NCBI GenBank assembly: GCA_008508345.1
Contig: QNGE01001725.1
Span: 42,553-106,552 of the forward strand
Length of the DNA stretch: 64,000 nt
Source: Paragonimus westermani
Taxonomy: Eukaryota; Platyhelminthes; Trematoda; Plagiorchiida; Troglotrematidae
Direction of reading: 5' to 3'
Positions within the stretch are counted from its first letter, which is position 1. Every line of letters starts with the position of its first letter. This document shows, piece by piece, positions 51,001 to 58,900 of the stretch. A program made the translations under genes and the position numbers. The notes beneath the pieces were generated by a model. The model saw only the letters and a list, made by a program, of their open reading frames with translations, had not been told where the DNA came from and searched no databases.

Positions 51001-51413
51001 CGCCGTGCCAGCGGACACGTTGTGGCCGGATGTCCTTCGATTTAGTACTGACGATGGTCACTGTTGGCATACAATTCCGTTACGGACTGGTATTTGGACT
51101 GCAAACAATTCTGTGGGTACCACCACCGCCCCATCCACTAGTGGCACCACAATAGCAGCTGTTCGCGTGCATGACACGACAACCGAACCGCCAAAACATG
51201 TCAGCACCACGAAACCAACGCGTCCTGCTGTTGCTACGCGGACGGAAAACATGACGGCACGATCCAGTTTTGAAACAGTTGTCTTCACTGGTCTGGTCAC
51301 CGAACCCGGGGGTCGGGCCATGGCTGCTGCCGTCTATGGATACGGCACAATTAGTCAGCGTTGGCGAGTCGCGGTGGTAGACTTCATCACAAACGAAATG
51401 GTTACCGCAGCTT
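17964..51413 (+). CDS. SORT1: Sortilin-like VPS10-domain receptor gene, 11 exons, 3' end beyond the traced region
   Basis: Type I sorting receptors of this family carry ligands between the Golgi, endosomes and cell surface through a ten-bladed VPS10 beta-propeller. Exons: 17964-18098, 18131-18193, 18226-18293, 18328-18652, 18685-18755, 18791-18855, 26614-26960, 29222-29282, 30716-31140, 40177-40356, 50948-51413. All introns are GT-AG and phases match at every junction, giving 735 codons plus one base. A signal peptide opens the protein. Nine Asp boxes are seen: SDNNGKTF, TKDGGYTW, SLDNGKSW, TTDFGSNW, SVDGGKTF, SDNTGQVF, THNRGASW, SSDGGYTW, STDDGHCW. The last readable part (VYGYGTISQRW..VDF) matches the end of the propeller. 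The exon 10-11 sequence resembles sortilin more than SorLA or SorCS. The 10CC module, membrane helix and tail were not found. Three low-complexity inserts enlarge loops. Confidence 0.9.
18131..18193 (+). CDS. SORT1: Sortilin exon 2
   Basis: Twenty-one codons between a TTTTTTAG acceptor and a GTAAGC donor, reading FYFTNDTKETIQLTWAGENSG. The L-(S/T)-W-x-G-(D/E)-x-(S/T)-G core is the first propeller strand of VPS10 proteins. The flanking introns are 32 nt each. Phase 0 at both ends. Confidence 0.8.
18226..18293 (+). CDS. SORT1: Sortilin exon 3
   Basis: This exon follows a pyrimidine-rich acceptor (ATTTTTTCCAG) and reads VLILVTMTDG, then SSDIYR, matching the family's GVILVLTT and LYRS segments. 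It ends two bases into a serine codon completed by exon 4. A 34-nt intron (18294-18327) follows; reading through it would break the Asp box, which supports the splice. Confidence 0.8.
18328..18652 (+). CDS. SORT1: Sortilin exon 4 (may contain a further 36-nt intron)
   Basis: Encodes SDNNGKTFIQITHELGE (first Asp box), then LFVICYDIDNKRHSVIF and TKDGGYTWEKSNVPF (second Asp box). Bases 18440-18475 begin GTAAAT and end AATCAG, are exactly 36 nt and in frame, so they could be an intron in phase 0 or coding sequence. Removing them brings the loop closer to vertebrate sortilin length. The donor GTAAGA follows at 18653. Confidence 0.85.
18685..18755 (+). CDS. SORT1: Sortilin exon 5
   Basis: Reads LYLSLDNGKSWVNVHDNVVD, matching the LWVSKNFGGKWEEI segment of vertebrate sortilin, with the third Asp box. 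It ends two bases into a tryptophan codon (TG|G) completed in exon 6. Flanked by introns of 32 and 35 nt. Confidence 0.85.
18791..18855 (+). CDS. SORT1: Sortilin exon 6
   Basis: Reads SIYVDDPEETFYVVYKSDSSK, aligning with the strand that ends a propeller blade (family pattern WGSDNTIFFTTY). The donor GTAAGT leaves one base (A) that joins AC of exon 7 to make asparagine. The following intron is about 7.76 kb. Confidence 0.85.
18856..24730 (+). other. Intron 6, first part: no recognised gene
   Basis: AT-rich intronic sequence without recognisable exons of the host gene. A 151-codon frame at 19267-19722 and other short frames show no domain. No LTR, LINE or tRNA-like match was recognised before the small element at 24.75 kb. 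Confidence 0.45.
24745..25070 (+). mobile_element. Divergent copy of the hammerhead/tRNA-like inverted-arm element
   Basis: On the plus strand, a left arm remnant (CATCACTCACAACTAATCGC near 24758) is followed by the body (TTACTCAGAAGTG...), a tRNA-like part (GGCAGTGTTCAACAAGGTTG; GTCCAAATCTC as B-box), then a decayed hammerhead (24967-25010) with CGAG and GAACTCGTC in place of the core. The right arm (TCGAAAGATATTGATTGAAA..GTCTAT..GAATGCG) follows. The order and spacing match the better copies at 34.2-35.3 kb; identity is much lower, so this is an older insertion, and its left arm is weak. Confidence 0.55.
25071..26613 (+). other. Intron 6, last part: no recognised gene
   Basis: No exon or repeat recognised. 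A pyrimidine-rich stretch at 26565-26600 precedes the exon 7 acceptor at 26612-26613. Confidence 0.4.
26614..26960 (+). CDS. SORT1: Sortilin exon 7, with a low-complexity insert
   Basis: Begins two bases into an asparagine codon and reads DTTNQTLAKTTDFGSNWVRI, matching the family's LELWRTSDLGKSF segment, then a roughly 43-residue T/S/E/K-rich insert, then FFLYVAHYNDLENQTTQLSV and SVDGGKTFKPVFLPTV. It contains two Asp boxes. The donor GTGAGT at 26961 leaves phase 0. The insert separates two strands that are adjacent in vertebrate sortilin, so it should form a surface loop. Confidence 0.9.
26961..29221 (+). other. Intron 7 (2,261 bp)
   Basis: GT-AG intron between exons 7 and 8. No repeat or additional exon recognised. 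Confidence 0.5.
29222..29282 (+). CDS. SORT1: Sortilin exon 8
   Basis: A 61-nt exon reading FYSVLEVEDDSAFVHVDAPN, matching the [20 protein letters not shown] segment of vertebrate sortilin. Acceptor TATCTCTAG, donor GTTAGT. It starts in phase 0 and leaves one base (G) that joins AC of exon 9 to make aspartate, giving NDTGYGTLF across the junction. The length and phases are exactly those needed to bridge exons 7 and 9. Confidence 0.9.
29283..30715 (+). other. Intron 8 (1,433 bp)
   Basis: GT-AG intron; acceptor TATAATTGCAG. No repeat recognised. Confidence 0.5.
30716..31140 (+). CDS. SORT1: Sortilin exon 9, with a disordered insert
   Basis: Reads TGYGTLFVSDNTGQVFTESL, RQHLYPNHAPTTDFYRVASM, RGTYLATRL and VITHNRGASWRALGPPLN, a close match to the family's SLDRHLY, TDFxxVxSLRGVYI and MITFDxGGxW blocks. 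After GACKSDAM there is a roughly 55-residue S/N/D/T/G-rich insert before the exon ends at AIK. The insert lies between two cysteines (one here, one at the start of exon 10) that pair in vertebrate sortilin, so it would be a long loop held by a disulfide. Donor GTATGA, phase 0. Confidence 0.92.
34186..34778 (-). mobile_element. Hammerhead/tRNA-like element, copy with internal insertion
   Basis: The minus-strand body runs from about 34450 down to 34186: TCACAAGCG start, tRNA-like part with B-box GAGTTCAAATCCCGG near 34330, hammerhead at 34264-34308, then the tail arm. The opposite arm lies in plus orientation at about 34655-34778 and is longer than in the neighbouring copy, including the 3' half of a hammerhead. 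About 200 bp of extra sequence separates body and opposite arm; it includes a GCTGATGAG..GGATTT stretch (34581) resembling the element's outer tail (34156), so it may be part of another insertion. The outer flanks at 34156 and 35299 share GACTACTCATCAG in inverted orientation. Confidence 0.75.
34264..34308 (-). ncRNA. Type I hammerhead ribozyme, best-preserved cleavage site
   Basis: On the minus strand: stem I strand GTACTA, core CTGACGA, stem II GCACTAATGAGAGC (one mismatch), core GAA, stem III ACTCGAGT (fully self-complementary, four base pairs with no true loop), then the cleavage-site C (GTC) and stem I strand CAGTGC. All invariant core bases (CUGANGA and GAAA, with U16.1 and C17) are present. 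A minimal stem III is known from schistosome SMalpha and Penelope-like hammerheads, which usually act as dimers. The stem I base pair next to the core is a mismatch. Confidence 0.75.
35021..35065 (-). ncRNA. Hammerhead ribozyme, perfect stem II
   Basis: On the minus strand: stem I strand GCACTA, core CTGACGA, stem II GCTCTAGTGAGAGC (five base pairs, AGTG loop), core GAA, stem III region ACTGGAGG, C17, then TAGTGG pairing back to GCACTA at five of six positions. Position 16.1 is G instead of U, which should weaken or stop cleavage. The two other well-kept copies complement this defect, so the consensus is a complete type I hammerhead. Confidence 0.75.
35085..35145 (-). promoter_or_regulatory. 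tRNA-like Pol III promoter (A and B boxes)
   Basis: On the minus strand, TGGCGCAGTGGTCAACACGG carries an A-box and, about 40 nt on, AGTTCAAATCCC carries a B-box, followed by CGGTCGTGGCAAGGAT. The spacing and sequence match tRNA internal promoters as in tRNA-derived SINEs. It is immediately followed by the hammerhead. It is not a functional tRNA: the acceptor and anticodon stems do not close. Confidence 0.75.
39385..39545 (-). mobile_element. Partial hammerhead/tRNA-like element
   Basis: The minus-strand body has degraded A-box (TGGTGCAGTGGTCAACATAG) and B-box (GTAGTTCAGACCTCCG), then a hammerhead at 39403-39447: stem I GCACTA pairing with CAGTGC, core CTGATCA (G8 changed to C), stem II ACTC..GAGT, GAAA, and a stem III of ACTG..CAGT type. 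The tail is short and divergent. The 5' side ends at an AT-rich run (39541-39580) and the opposite arm is absent. Confidence 0.65.
39541..39580. repeat. AT dinucleotide-rich run
   Basis: Interrupted (TA)n stretch abutting the 5' end of the partial hammerhead element. Confidence 0.8.
40177..40356 (+). CDS. SORT1: Sortilin exon 10
   Basis: Sixty codons in phase 0 at both ends: VCGLQISNQFS, then PGLILAHGHVATHL and ADVFVSSDGGYTWIK. This aligns closely with the CSLHI..GIVIAHGSVG..DVYISDDGGYSWTK segment of vertebrate sortilin and includes the eighth Asp box. Acceptor CATCCTGTAG, donor GTGAGC. The conserved cysteine is the partner of the one before the exon 9 insert. Confidence 0.93.
43704..44095 (+). 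pseudogene. RTE-like LINE reverse transcriptase fragment
   Basis: The frame contains GGIRQRCPLSPCLFNFIIDE, DVDLLPGERLTNLDYADD, and GMRFAASKCKV, the central blocks of RTE-clade RT (GVRQGCPLSPxLFN; LxYADD; GMxFAxxKCKV). The YADD catalytic motif is intact; one glycine of the RQGC block is arginine. The reading stays open for at least 131 codons until it meets the gap at 44096, and its upstream 40 codons match the finger/palm region less clearly. It may continue within the missing bases. Sense orientation with the sortilin gene, within intron 10. Confidence 0.85.
44096..44545. other. Assembly gap (N run)
   Basis: 450 unresolved bases interrupt the RTE-like RT. Short frames that cross it are artefacts. 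Confidence 0.99.
47471..47535 (-). repeat. Hammerhead-element tail fused to the Penelope-like 3' end
   Basis: On the minus strand GCTGGCTGGAAAGTCTATCT and the following bases match the arm of the 34-35 kb elements over about 63 bp with roughly nine differences. It begins only a few bases after the Penelope-like coding remnant ends, in the same orientation. Confidence 0.7.
47540..47918 (-). pseudogene. Penelope-like element GIY-YIG endonuclease fragment
   Basis: The minus-strand frame reads TSYVYSFVYSG, ASYIGGTTRRLSNSVREH and YPAWLNSG, the GIY-YIG endonuclease of Penelope-like elements: (V/I)Y...SYIG, the RRL helix and the catalytic-type REH. After a stop near 47697 the same frame continues as SSATGAHLTDTNHSVSKKDAF, QIVYRVPRNRS and a segment resembling the AEAI.xRLLNP end of such proteins. 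The RT part was not found upstream (above 47.92 kb), so the copy is 5'-truncated. It sits in intron 10, antisense to the host gene. Confidence 0.8.
48043..48072. repeat. 15-bp tandem duplication
   Basis: CCTTATGGTTGATTT occurs twice in direct succession. Probably a replication-slippage product with no further structure. Confidence 0.8.
50948..51413 (+). CDS. SORT1: Sortilin exon 11, end of the propeller with a Thr-rich insert
   Basis: Reads ALDGPHHYQIANRGGLLVAV, DVLRFSTDDGHCWHTIPL, then a roughly 60-residue T/P/A/V-rich insert, then VVFTGLVTEPGGRAMAAAVY and RWRVAVVDF. The blocks match GPHYYTILDSGGIIVAI, IKFSTDEGQCWQTY and FTGLASEPGARSM of vertebrate sortilin. The exon ends with one base (T) before GTGAGT; the next codon in the family is cysteine, the first of the 10CC module, which fits a T-first split codon. 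The insert resembles mucin-like linkers and offers many O-glycosylation candidates. Confidence 0.93.
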
Positions 51414-54400
51414 GTGAGTATCTAGTACAAATTTTATTTTGGGTTGACCGGCTGGATTTGGCGACCAACATGTCTTTTTTCAACTCTTGTTCGTTATTCC
51501 AGTGTCAAGTATATTTTTCTGGAATTTACGAAACCACTGGACTGTGTATACACTGAACATCATTTCCTTTGTGAAGAGGCACCGAAACGACTCATGGTAA
51601 CGACTCGTGGTTGTCCGCATATGTATAAAACAAAAGAATCCTACCAAAATTCTTAAATAACATTAAGTGTGTGAGTGATATGTAACTGCGGACGAGACGC
51701 AAGGCGGTACCACTACCTTGTCAAGACCTTTCCAATAATCCCATTGGAGTAGTAATTACAGTATGGACTGATCTCACCATCCATCATTCCCGTTCTCGGG
51801 TCTACATCGAATTGCAACAATAACCAAATAATTGACCTCTTGCTTTATTTGAGTTGTGCTCAGCAACCGGGCAACCTGATTGCTAGTATGAATGCCCCAA
51901 CATCTGATCTCCGGTTGTGACTCCGCGGACCTATGTTTTGGCGAGCTTTTACGATTTGAAGGTCGAAGCTGTCCACATGGATTACTTCAGAAACTTCACT
52001 GTAGGCAAACAGAAAGATTGTGCAACAGTGTTTCAGACCGCTTGTAAAGCATGCGAAACCGGAAAACACAACCTGCGACGCAATATGATCACCTAATATT
52101 CTACGGGTTACTCTACAATGCGAATCCGTGGAGAGCCTGTCTTTTGTATCTCGACAGCTAACTTGATTTTCCTTCACCGCTGTCAGCGTTTAGTGAAATT
52201 TCTTCATTACTTTTGAACCAGCTGAAAAGGTTGTGAAACTGACCGCGACGTAATTGTCGGTTCATCCATTTGATCACATCACACTAACCTCCTAAACACG
52301 ACACGTCCGTCGTCCGCGTCGTTTAAGTGTTAAAAACCAGTCACTTGTGACAGCAAGGATTCATACGCCGGAAGTGATATGTAAGCCTACTGGACATGCA
52401 CTGATCGGTCCCTGATGCATTGCAGATGTATGGTTCTCCTGACTTACTGAGAGACAAAGTCAAACAATTCATGTTACCTTTACTTACACCATAAAATGTG
52501 CAACACGAATTGTATTTGAAAAGGGACAGCAAATAAATCAGAACTAAAAAGAGATCAGAATATGTTTTCTGTTAGTTATTTGAATGGATCATTTCACGGA
52601 TGCTAGTGCTAGAAGGTGACCAGTAATTTCGTTTTCAACAGGAATGTACAGCCTCTACTGGTTTGCACACAATTAAGTAACAAATTTCTTCGTGATACAT
52701 TGCGTGTGCCGTGAAGGTTATCACATGAACTATCCGGAAGAAGTTGCATCACCTTTACTGGTTTAATTGCCGAGGAGTGAAAACATTATTTCCCCTCACT
52801 CTCGAACAAATATAATGTGATGTATAGTGCATAGTGGTCCGGTTCTTCTGTGCATACCAGCGGGAACTCGTGCATTTTGGAAAAACTACTAACTTAATCC
52901 GGACATCTTTGATGTGCGCGCGTGTTCTGGTATAATTTTAACAAGGAACAGACGTTATCTGGTGAGAAACCTAGTGATTGTTGATCCTTTATGATTAGTG
53001 GTGCATTCACAACCGTTGACATGTTACGCTGCTGAACTAGTTGAACCAGAGGGCGAAAGAAGTTCAATCACTTCAACATAGTAGAAAGAATTTTGTGAGC
53101 AACTACAACGTCGTGTGTGCCAACGGAAATAAGTTTCCAGCCAAACATTGCCCACGACATGCGTTTCATGTCTCGAAGTATGATTTCTGCATTCCAGGTT
53201 CTAGATTAGTCAACCTACGGTCGTGAGATAGATCAAACAGCAGACATCTTCAGCCTACATCCCGTGAGAGTGTAAAAAGATGTCCACACATATGGTCATA
53301 CGGCCGAGATTTTGGTTGTTCTAAGACGACAGGAGTGTAACTCAAGCTATGTTGAGCTTCACTGTTGACGGCATGCCAAAATGCATTACAGATGTTTGCA
53401 GCCAGAGTGAAAAGAGCGTTTCGTGTTGGACAGTTCTGGGGGAGAGCTTTCCATAGTACACTAAAAACTACTTTGTGGCAGTTCATCCGATTTGTCCCAA
53501 CAGCTCTTCAAAACCACGTGTAATTCTGTTCTGTTTTGCGCCACTCGAATGTAGGTTGAACAACGGCTTCTAGACACTAAAGACAAGTGAGCCGGGTTTC
53601 GATGAAATATAAATCTCGTTAAAGACGGAATGAATTCCGAGCTTCGTCGTGAAGTGTGTACCTGGGGTACAACTGTGTCCTCAGAAAAACGCTGGATAAG
53701 CCACGGCAGGTTTCAATTTTTCTGCACTAAGTTGTTGCGTGCACGTTGATAAAAATTTGGCGATAAATCTCCTGATTCGACTCTAACCCCACTTCCAAAT
53801 AGCCCCCCCAAACGAATCCCGCATGGTCTTGAGCGACAGTAAGTAGTCCAGGCACAGCTAACCACAGCCGAGTTGCTCATTTGAGTGGGTGAAATCCGAA
53901 TGTGTGAGTAGTGCCACTGATATCGCCAGCTGACATTAGCTCTCGAGCGCAATTGCTGAGCCATGTGAGCGGTGCATGCCTGAACCGCAGAAATAGTCGA
54001 ACTCTACAAGAAACCTACCTCTGTTGGAAGTCTCAAACTGCATTTCCACCCGCGATTATACGCCATTTATTCCCTTCTAGGAATTTCGTCATTCTGTTGG
54101 TGTTCCCCGTGTATACAATCTGTTGTGGTGTACAAACTCGTAGAATGAACCAAACATTTCCGTCTTATGTTATTTTATCGAGCAGTTTCATAAGCACAAT
54201 GATACACCGCACTGTTCAGTCTTCTGATGGTGTGTGGATGTTTGGCTTCTGATGGGCGTATCGAACGTGTTCGCTACGATAGAAAATGTAGCGAAATATT
54301 GCCCGAAATTTTTCGAACGCTTCAAAATATCCATCACTCGGAAATCGGACGTACAGCTACCACCCCCGTCTGTTGTTCCAAGGTTGGCAGTTAACAGCGT

Positions 54401-55819
54401 GAAAATTACTTAAAAATGTCCATATGCGATGCACTGGATTCCTACTGTCGCATAAAGAACCAGGCGTCAGAGTTCACGGGCAACCTGTCCCTTTTGCTTG
54501 AGTGCCTATGTAAAGAGAAGTTGAACTAGAAGTAAGATTGTCGATCTTAGCAGCTTTGTTCGACTTCATCGATTCTTCCCACAACCCCACTATTTTTGGT
54601 CGATTGAGCCAAACTGACAAGGGAAGATTTGAAACAAACTAGCTAGCTGAACCACGGTATGGAGCGTACCATTCAGCTACAATGAGTTCGCACTCAAACC
54701 ATGCTCCACCAAACTGTCAACTAATGGTGACCGTCGCTCATATTGCATCTTTTTTTCAACGAGTTCCTTCTTCGCGCCCATCAAAGAGTCTACGGTATCG
54801 GTTTCTGCCCAAGAGCGAACAGATGTTGGCCCAACACCACCGCCAATAATTCCAGGTTCGTTCCGTCAGAACTGATGAACTGACTACTTGTATGCGCCCC
54901 CTTTGTTCACTGTAGAATGAACTAGACCAATTCTCTCGTGCTCTGGACTGCGCGCTCTGCAAGTAAGAACACACTTTGCCTGATCAGATGCAGCCGTCTG
55001 ACAGCTGTGGAATGATGGATACCGACTAGAGCGCAAGTTAGTCAGGTGGACAATATGTTACGAGTGCAATAGTGAACGATAATATACCTTATTTAAAAAT
55101 AACTCCGAAAATTTCGATACTTGTTTTCGACCGAATTCATGGGACAAACATAGTAGAGCCGTGCATTAAATCCATCGACGTTGCGTCAAAAGCTCCAGTG
55201 GTATTAAACAGTTGGTTACCAATCTTGCGCGGGTTGCACGTACAGTATTTTTGTGCTCCGTTGACTGTGGTAAACACAGTTAATCAACTCATCGCGTTGT
55301 TTTGCTCACTACCACAGAGACCGAAACTTAGTGACATAGGTTGCGCTTAAGTAAAGTTCCGTGCAACCAGAATAAAGGTCAGAAACGACCAGACTGGAGG
55401 AACGAATGTCAAAACCGTTTCGTGCCCTTTTTATGTAAATCCTCTAGTTATACGATGATCCTGTCTGCGAACAGTTGTGTTTAACAACCCTTAATGACCA
55501 CTCTTTGTTTGCAAGTTAACATTAGACCCACTGAGAAATTCAGATATACCGAGCTCTTGAGACTTACAGTGGTTTGATAATCCGGCATATCTCTCCCTGA
55601 GCATGTCGACCATTTGTGAACAGGTCACCTAGCCAGACTATTTATGCACACCTCAGAAGAGACAGAGTTCATAGTCAGTTTAGTTTAGCCAGAAGGCTGT
55701 ATGACCAAACTCACGCAATCCGAACAGAACTAGCTTCGGCATGAATAACTGGTAACATGCGATCAAACTGAAGCAAATTTTAGTGAGTGAGTTGATATTT
55801 TTAATGTTTTGTACTGTCC

Positions 55820-55998
55820 AGGCGGATCTAGATCAGTGGGCGCTGTTACCTCTGAGGGAAGATAATGATAACCTGAAGCAGGCGCTGAGGGTGATAGAGG
55901 GTCACATATTAGCAAAACAGCGTTCATTAATTGATATAATACTCTCACAACTTGAACTGCGTCTCTGCTCACCAAAGATTATTCATACGGCTTACTGA
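55820..55998 (+). other. Candidate exon of an unidentified protein
   Basis: After a pyrimidine-rich acceptor (TTTTGTACTGTCCAG) the frame reads ADLDQWALLPLREDNDNLK, QALRVIEGHILAKQRSLID and IILSQLELRLCS before a stop at about 55998. The heptad-like spacing of hydrophobic residues suggests a coiled coil. It does not match the expected sortilin C-terminal sequence, and its phase does not fit the sortilin donor directly. I do not recognise the family; it may be chance. Confidence 0.2.
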
Positions 55999-58900
55999 AA
56001 CGTTTTGCCGGGGCAAAGGAATGAAGTTAATCTATTCTAACTCATAACGCTTTTTCCACATTTTTTTCCATGTTATGTCCATTTCAAACACAACGTTGGT
56101 CGCCCAGAGTTTTTTCAGCTTCTTGTTCTTGTTGCTTCGGACCAGAGAAGCAGAATACCAGATGACAATCTCGGAGCGTATTTTACACATTTTGAGGAAA
56201 TGGTTGTGAAATTTGTTTGTAAGATATAACGATATTTTGTGGATCCATGTAACAGATTGAACCAAAAACTCATTCAGAGATTGTTGTAAATGGAATAAAT
56301 TAGACGTATGGCAGAAGTGGTTACGATACAACAGGGTACAGTTTCGAGGTGCTTGTTCAAAAATCATATCTGCCATTGTTTCTGGAGAACCTTTGTAATC
56401 ACTATCCAGAAGAATGGTTAAATGGCTTCTATATCATCCTCCAATCCCATAATTAGTTACGGGAACCACAATTCAGCTGTCTCAATTCTATGTAAACAGC
56501 AAACATTGTTCAGTTCTGAGAAGATATGAAGCAGAGTATTCTCCCAGATGACTTTCAGCCTGGATGTGTAAACAAGCTGGTATCATTACATCACACACGG
56601 TTATCGCATTACGATTCAAAATTACGTGAAATTTTAGCTTGTACTATACATTGTAGATGTTCTGATCTTAGTGTTTACTCAGTGAATATGAAATGTGGGC
56701 GACATCACATTGCGCCTAGAAAACTAAAGGGTTACTAACCGAAAGAAGCTTATAAATCATTCATCTTGGTGATTTTGCGCCCTAAAAGTCTCCCTCACCT
56801 GCAACTTCAACTAAAATCAACAGGTGGTCAGCTGCAGCTGATAAGTGAGTGTTTAGTTGCACATGTTAACCTAATTATCAGAAACCATGCCTAGACATGA
56901 ATTAATACTCCCTATCTCAGCAGGAACCTACAGAACTGACTAAACCTACCTTCTCAATGAAAATTGCGATATGGCCCATATTAACTGAGGACTACATTAT
57001 CTTGATCAACTCATCTCAATCGCTTGTCAAAAGTACAGATCACTAATTTTTCAAATTTATTGCTCTGGGTGGTTACAAAAGTTTCTTCGCAGTTCACTGC
57101 CAAGTATGCTGGCAAGCCCGGAACTATGGACTAGTTTCCGGCTATGACTGTTGTAACTGTAACTGTTGTAACATTTGTGCCCAAAGAAGAATGACGTGTT
57201 TAACAGACGTCTTCACGTCTCTTTCAACAAATTTTTATTCACTCTGGTACCACACGCTTAAATGCCTTTTATTGACACTGTTTACAAAGCAATAAAACGA
57301 GTTCGGTAGTGACCATTACTGTACACGTGTACAGTTCGTTCTATTCGGTGAACAATTTCATCAGTTCTGGATTGCTGTGGTTTTTCAGTAAAAATCCTCA
57401 TTATCGACGTATGAATTAACATGTGCGATTCCATACACCGAGGCATCTGGTGGTGACCAGCTGAGAAACAGTCCCCCTAGATTGCTCACCCAATGTAAAA
57501 CAGCCTCCATGTGTGACTAAAACATTTCGAATAGAACAGAGATGTGGACAATTGTCATTTTACTTATAATAAGGTGATTAAAATGGTGACTAAAATGTCG
57601 ATTTTGACTTTTAACATGTGTACTTCGGCTTCTTCCCATCAGAAACCGCAGTATCTAGAAGTGTGAGTGTAGAAGGGGATTTTAAAGTTAAGGATATTTT
57701 CTTTATATCGGTGCGACAAACATGTGCATAAATTGTGCAGTCATTCGTGAAGATTCTTTGCTTTTCGGTTCACACTCTTAATCATAAGAATCCGAGAGAA
57801 ATTGTCCCACGTTTCCTTTGTCTTTCTGGATCGTTGAGTAGCTTATTACTCAACACCAAATTACCGTAGACAGGTACCCTCGAACCATATTGTATGTCAG
57901 TTATTGAGCCTCTTTTCTTTTGCACTGAGTTCCCACACGTTGGTTACCTTCTTTCCAGTTTTCGTAGGGCCATTATACCGATTGTCTCAATGGCGAAGCT
58001 TCTATTAGTTGCGGCTTAAAAAAGACTCTTTCAGCGGATAGCGTCTTCAAACAAATCGTCGGTTAATAACAGCCTTCCTGTTAGATAGCTGGTGGATTAG
58101 GGATCCTCCAGTACTATCCCACGGTTCCTCCTGGGACTGTGCCACCCAACTCTTCTGCACTCAAGACAAGTAAATGCGAAACTCCCCGGTGCTCTTATCA
58201 GTGCTAACATTCGAAGCAGGCGCCTTATTTTCTCCATTCACGGTTGATCCTCAGCATACATGTCTCCACATTCCTCTTTCACCTGCTGCGATCTTCGACC
58301 GTTGCTTCCTAGGATGTAGTGGAGATGCTATCAGCCATTATAACATATTTATACGTATTTTCACAGCTCCAGACTGACCTTCTCTACGTTCATCAGCTTA
58401 CTCTACAACATTTGCTTGAGGTTTGGCTTTGTGTCAATCTACTTATATCTTCCAAGTATCGCAAGCGTCTTTGACTTGTCCGGACAAACACACCTGTTCA
58501 ACCTGCCCTACCCAGGACTTCTCATTTCGCAATCTTACGTCAAAATAACAGATAGTGGATGTGTTTTCGTAGCGCACGTGGTGTGGGTACAGATTTTGTG
58601 CCTCGCTGCCGTGCACAGTTGTGCCCAGTACATTAGCGTGATACACAGTCATATTCGTCTTTTCCTCTTTGTGAGGTCGATGAACCTTGTCTACTGTGTA
58701 GACATGCCCGAACCATCCCTGTAAACCCCCTCAGGACATCTAAAACCTCACGGCCTAATACTCGGGAGCAAGCGCTGTCACTGTTAGGACTTAAAAAGTC
58801 ATCTGTTTCATGCATGAAAACCAATTTTTCTTTTGTTTTTGTGGGCCCGCTTGACTAGCCCGTGGTGGCGCTTCTGTGACTTATACGTTATCTTTACGAG

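Noticed and set aside
51895..51950. GTTGTGACTCCGCGGACC resembles a stretch in the LINE linker near 15915
   Set aside because: The match is about 15 bases and the LINE instance is explained by its coding frame; not enough to call a shared repeat.
53180..53226. Acceptor TTCCAG followed by a T-split cysteine frame that could be the next sortilin exon
   Set aside because: The phase fits, but the frame stops after about nine codons and lacks the 10CC pattern.
58250..58377. DRCFLGCSGD segment resembling the C-(I/L)-L-G block of the VPS10 C-terminal module
   Set aside because: The surrounding tryptophan, aspartate-tyrosine and later cysteines of the module are missing, and it starts without a proper acceptor and phase.
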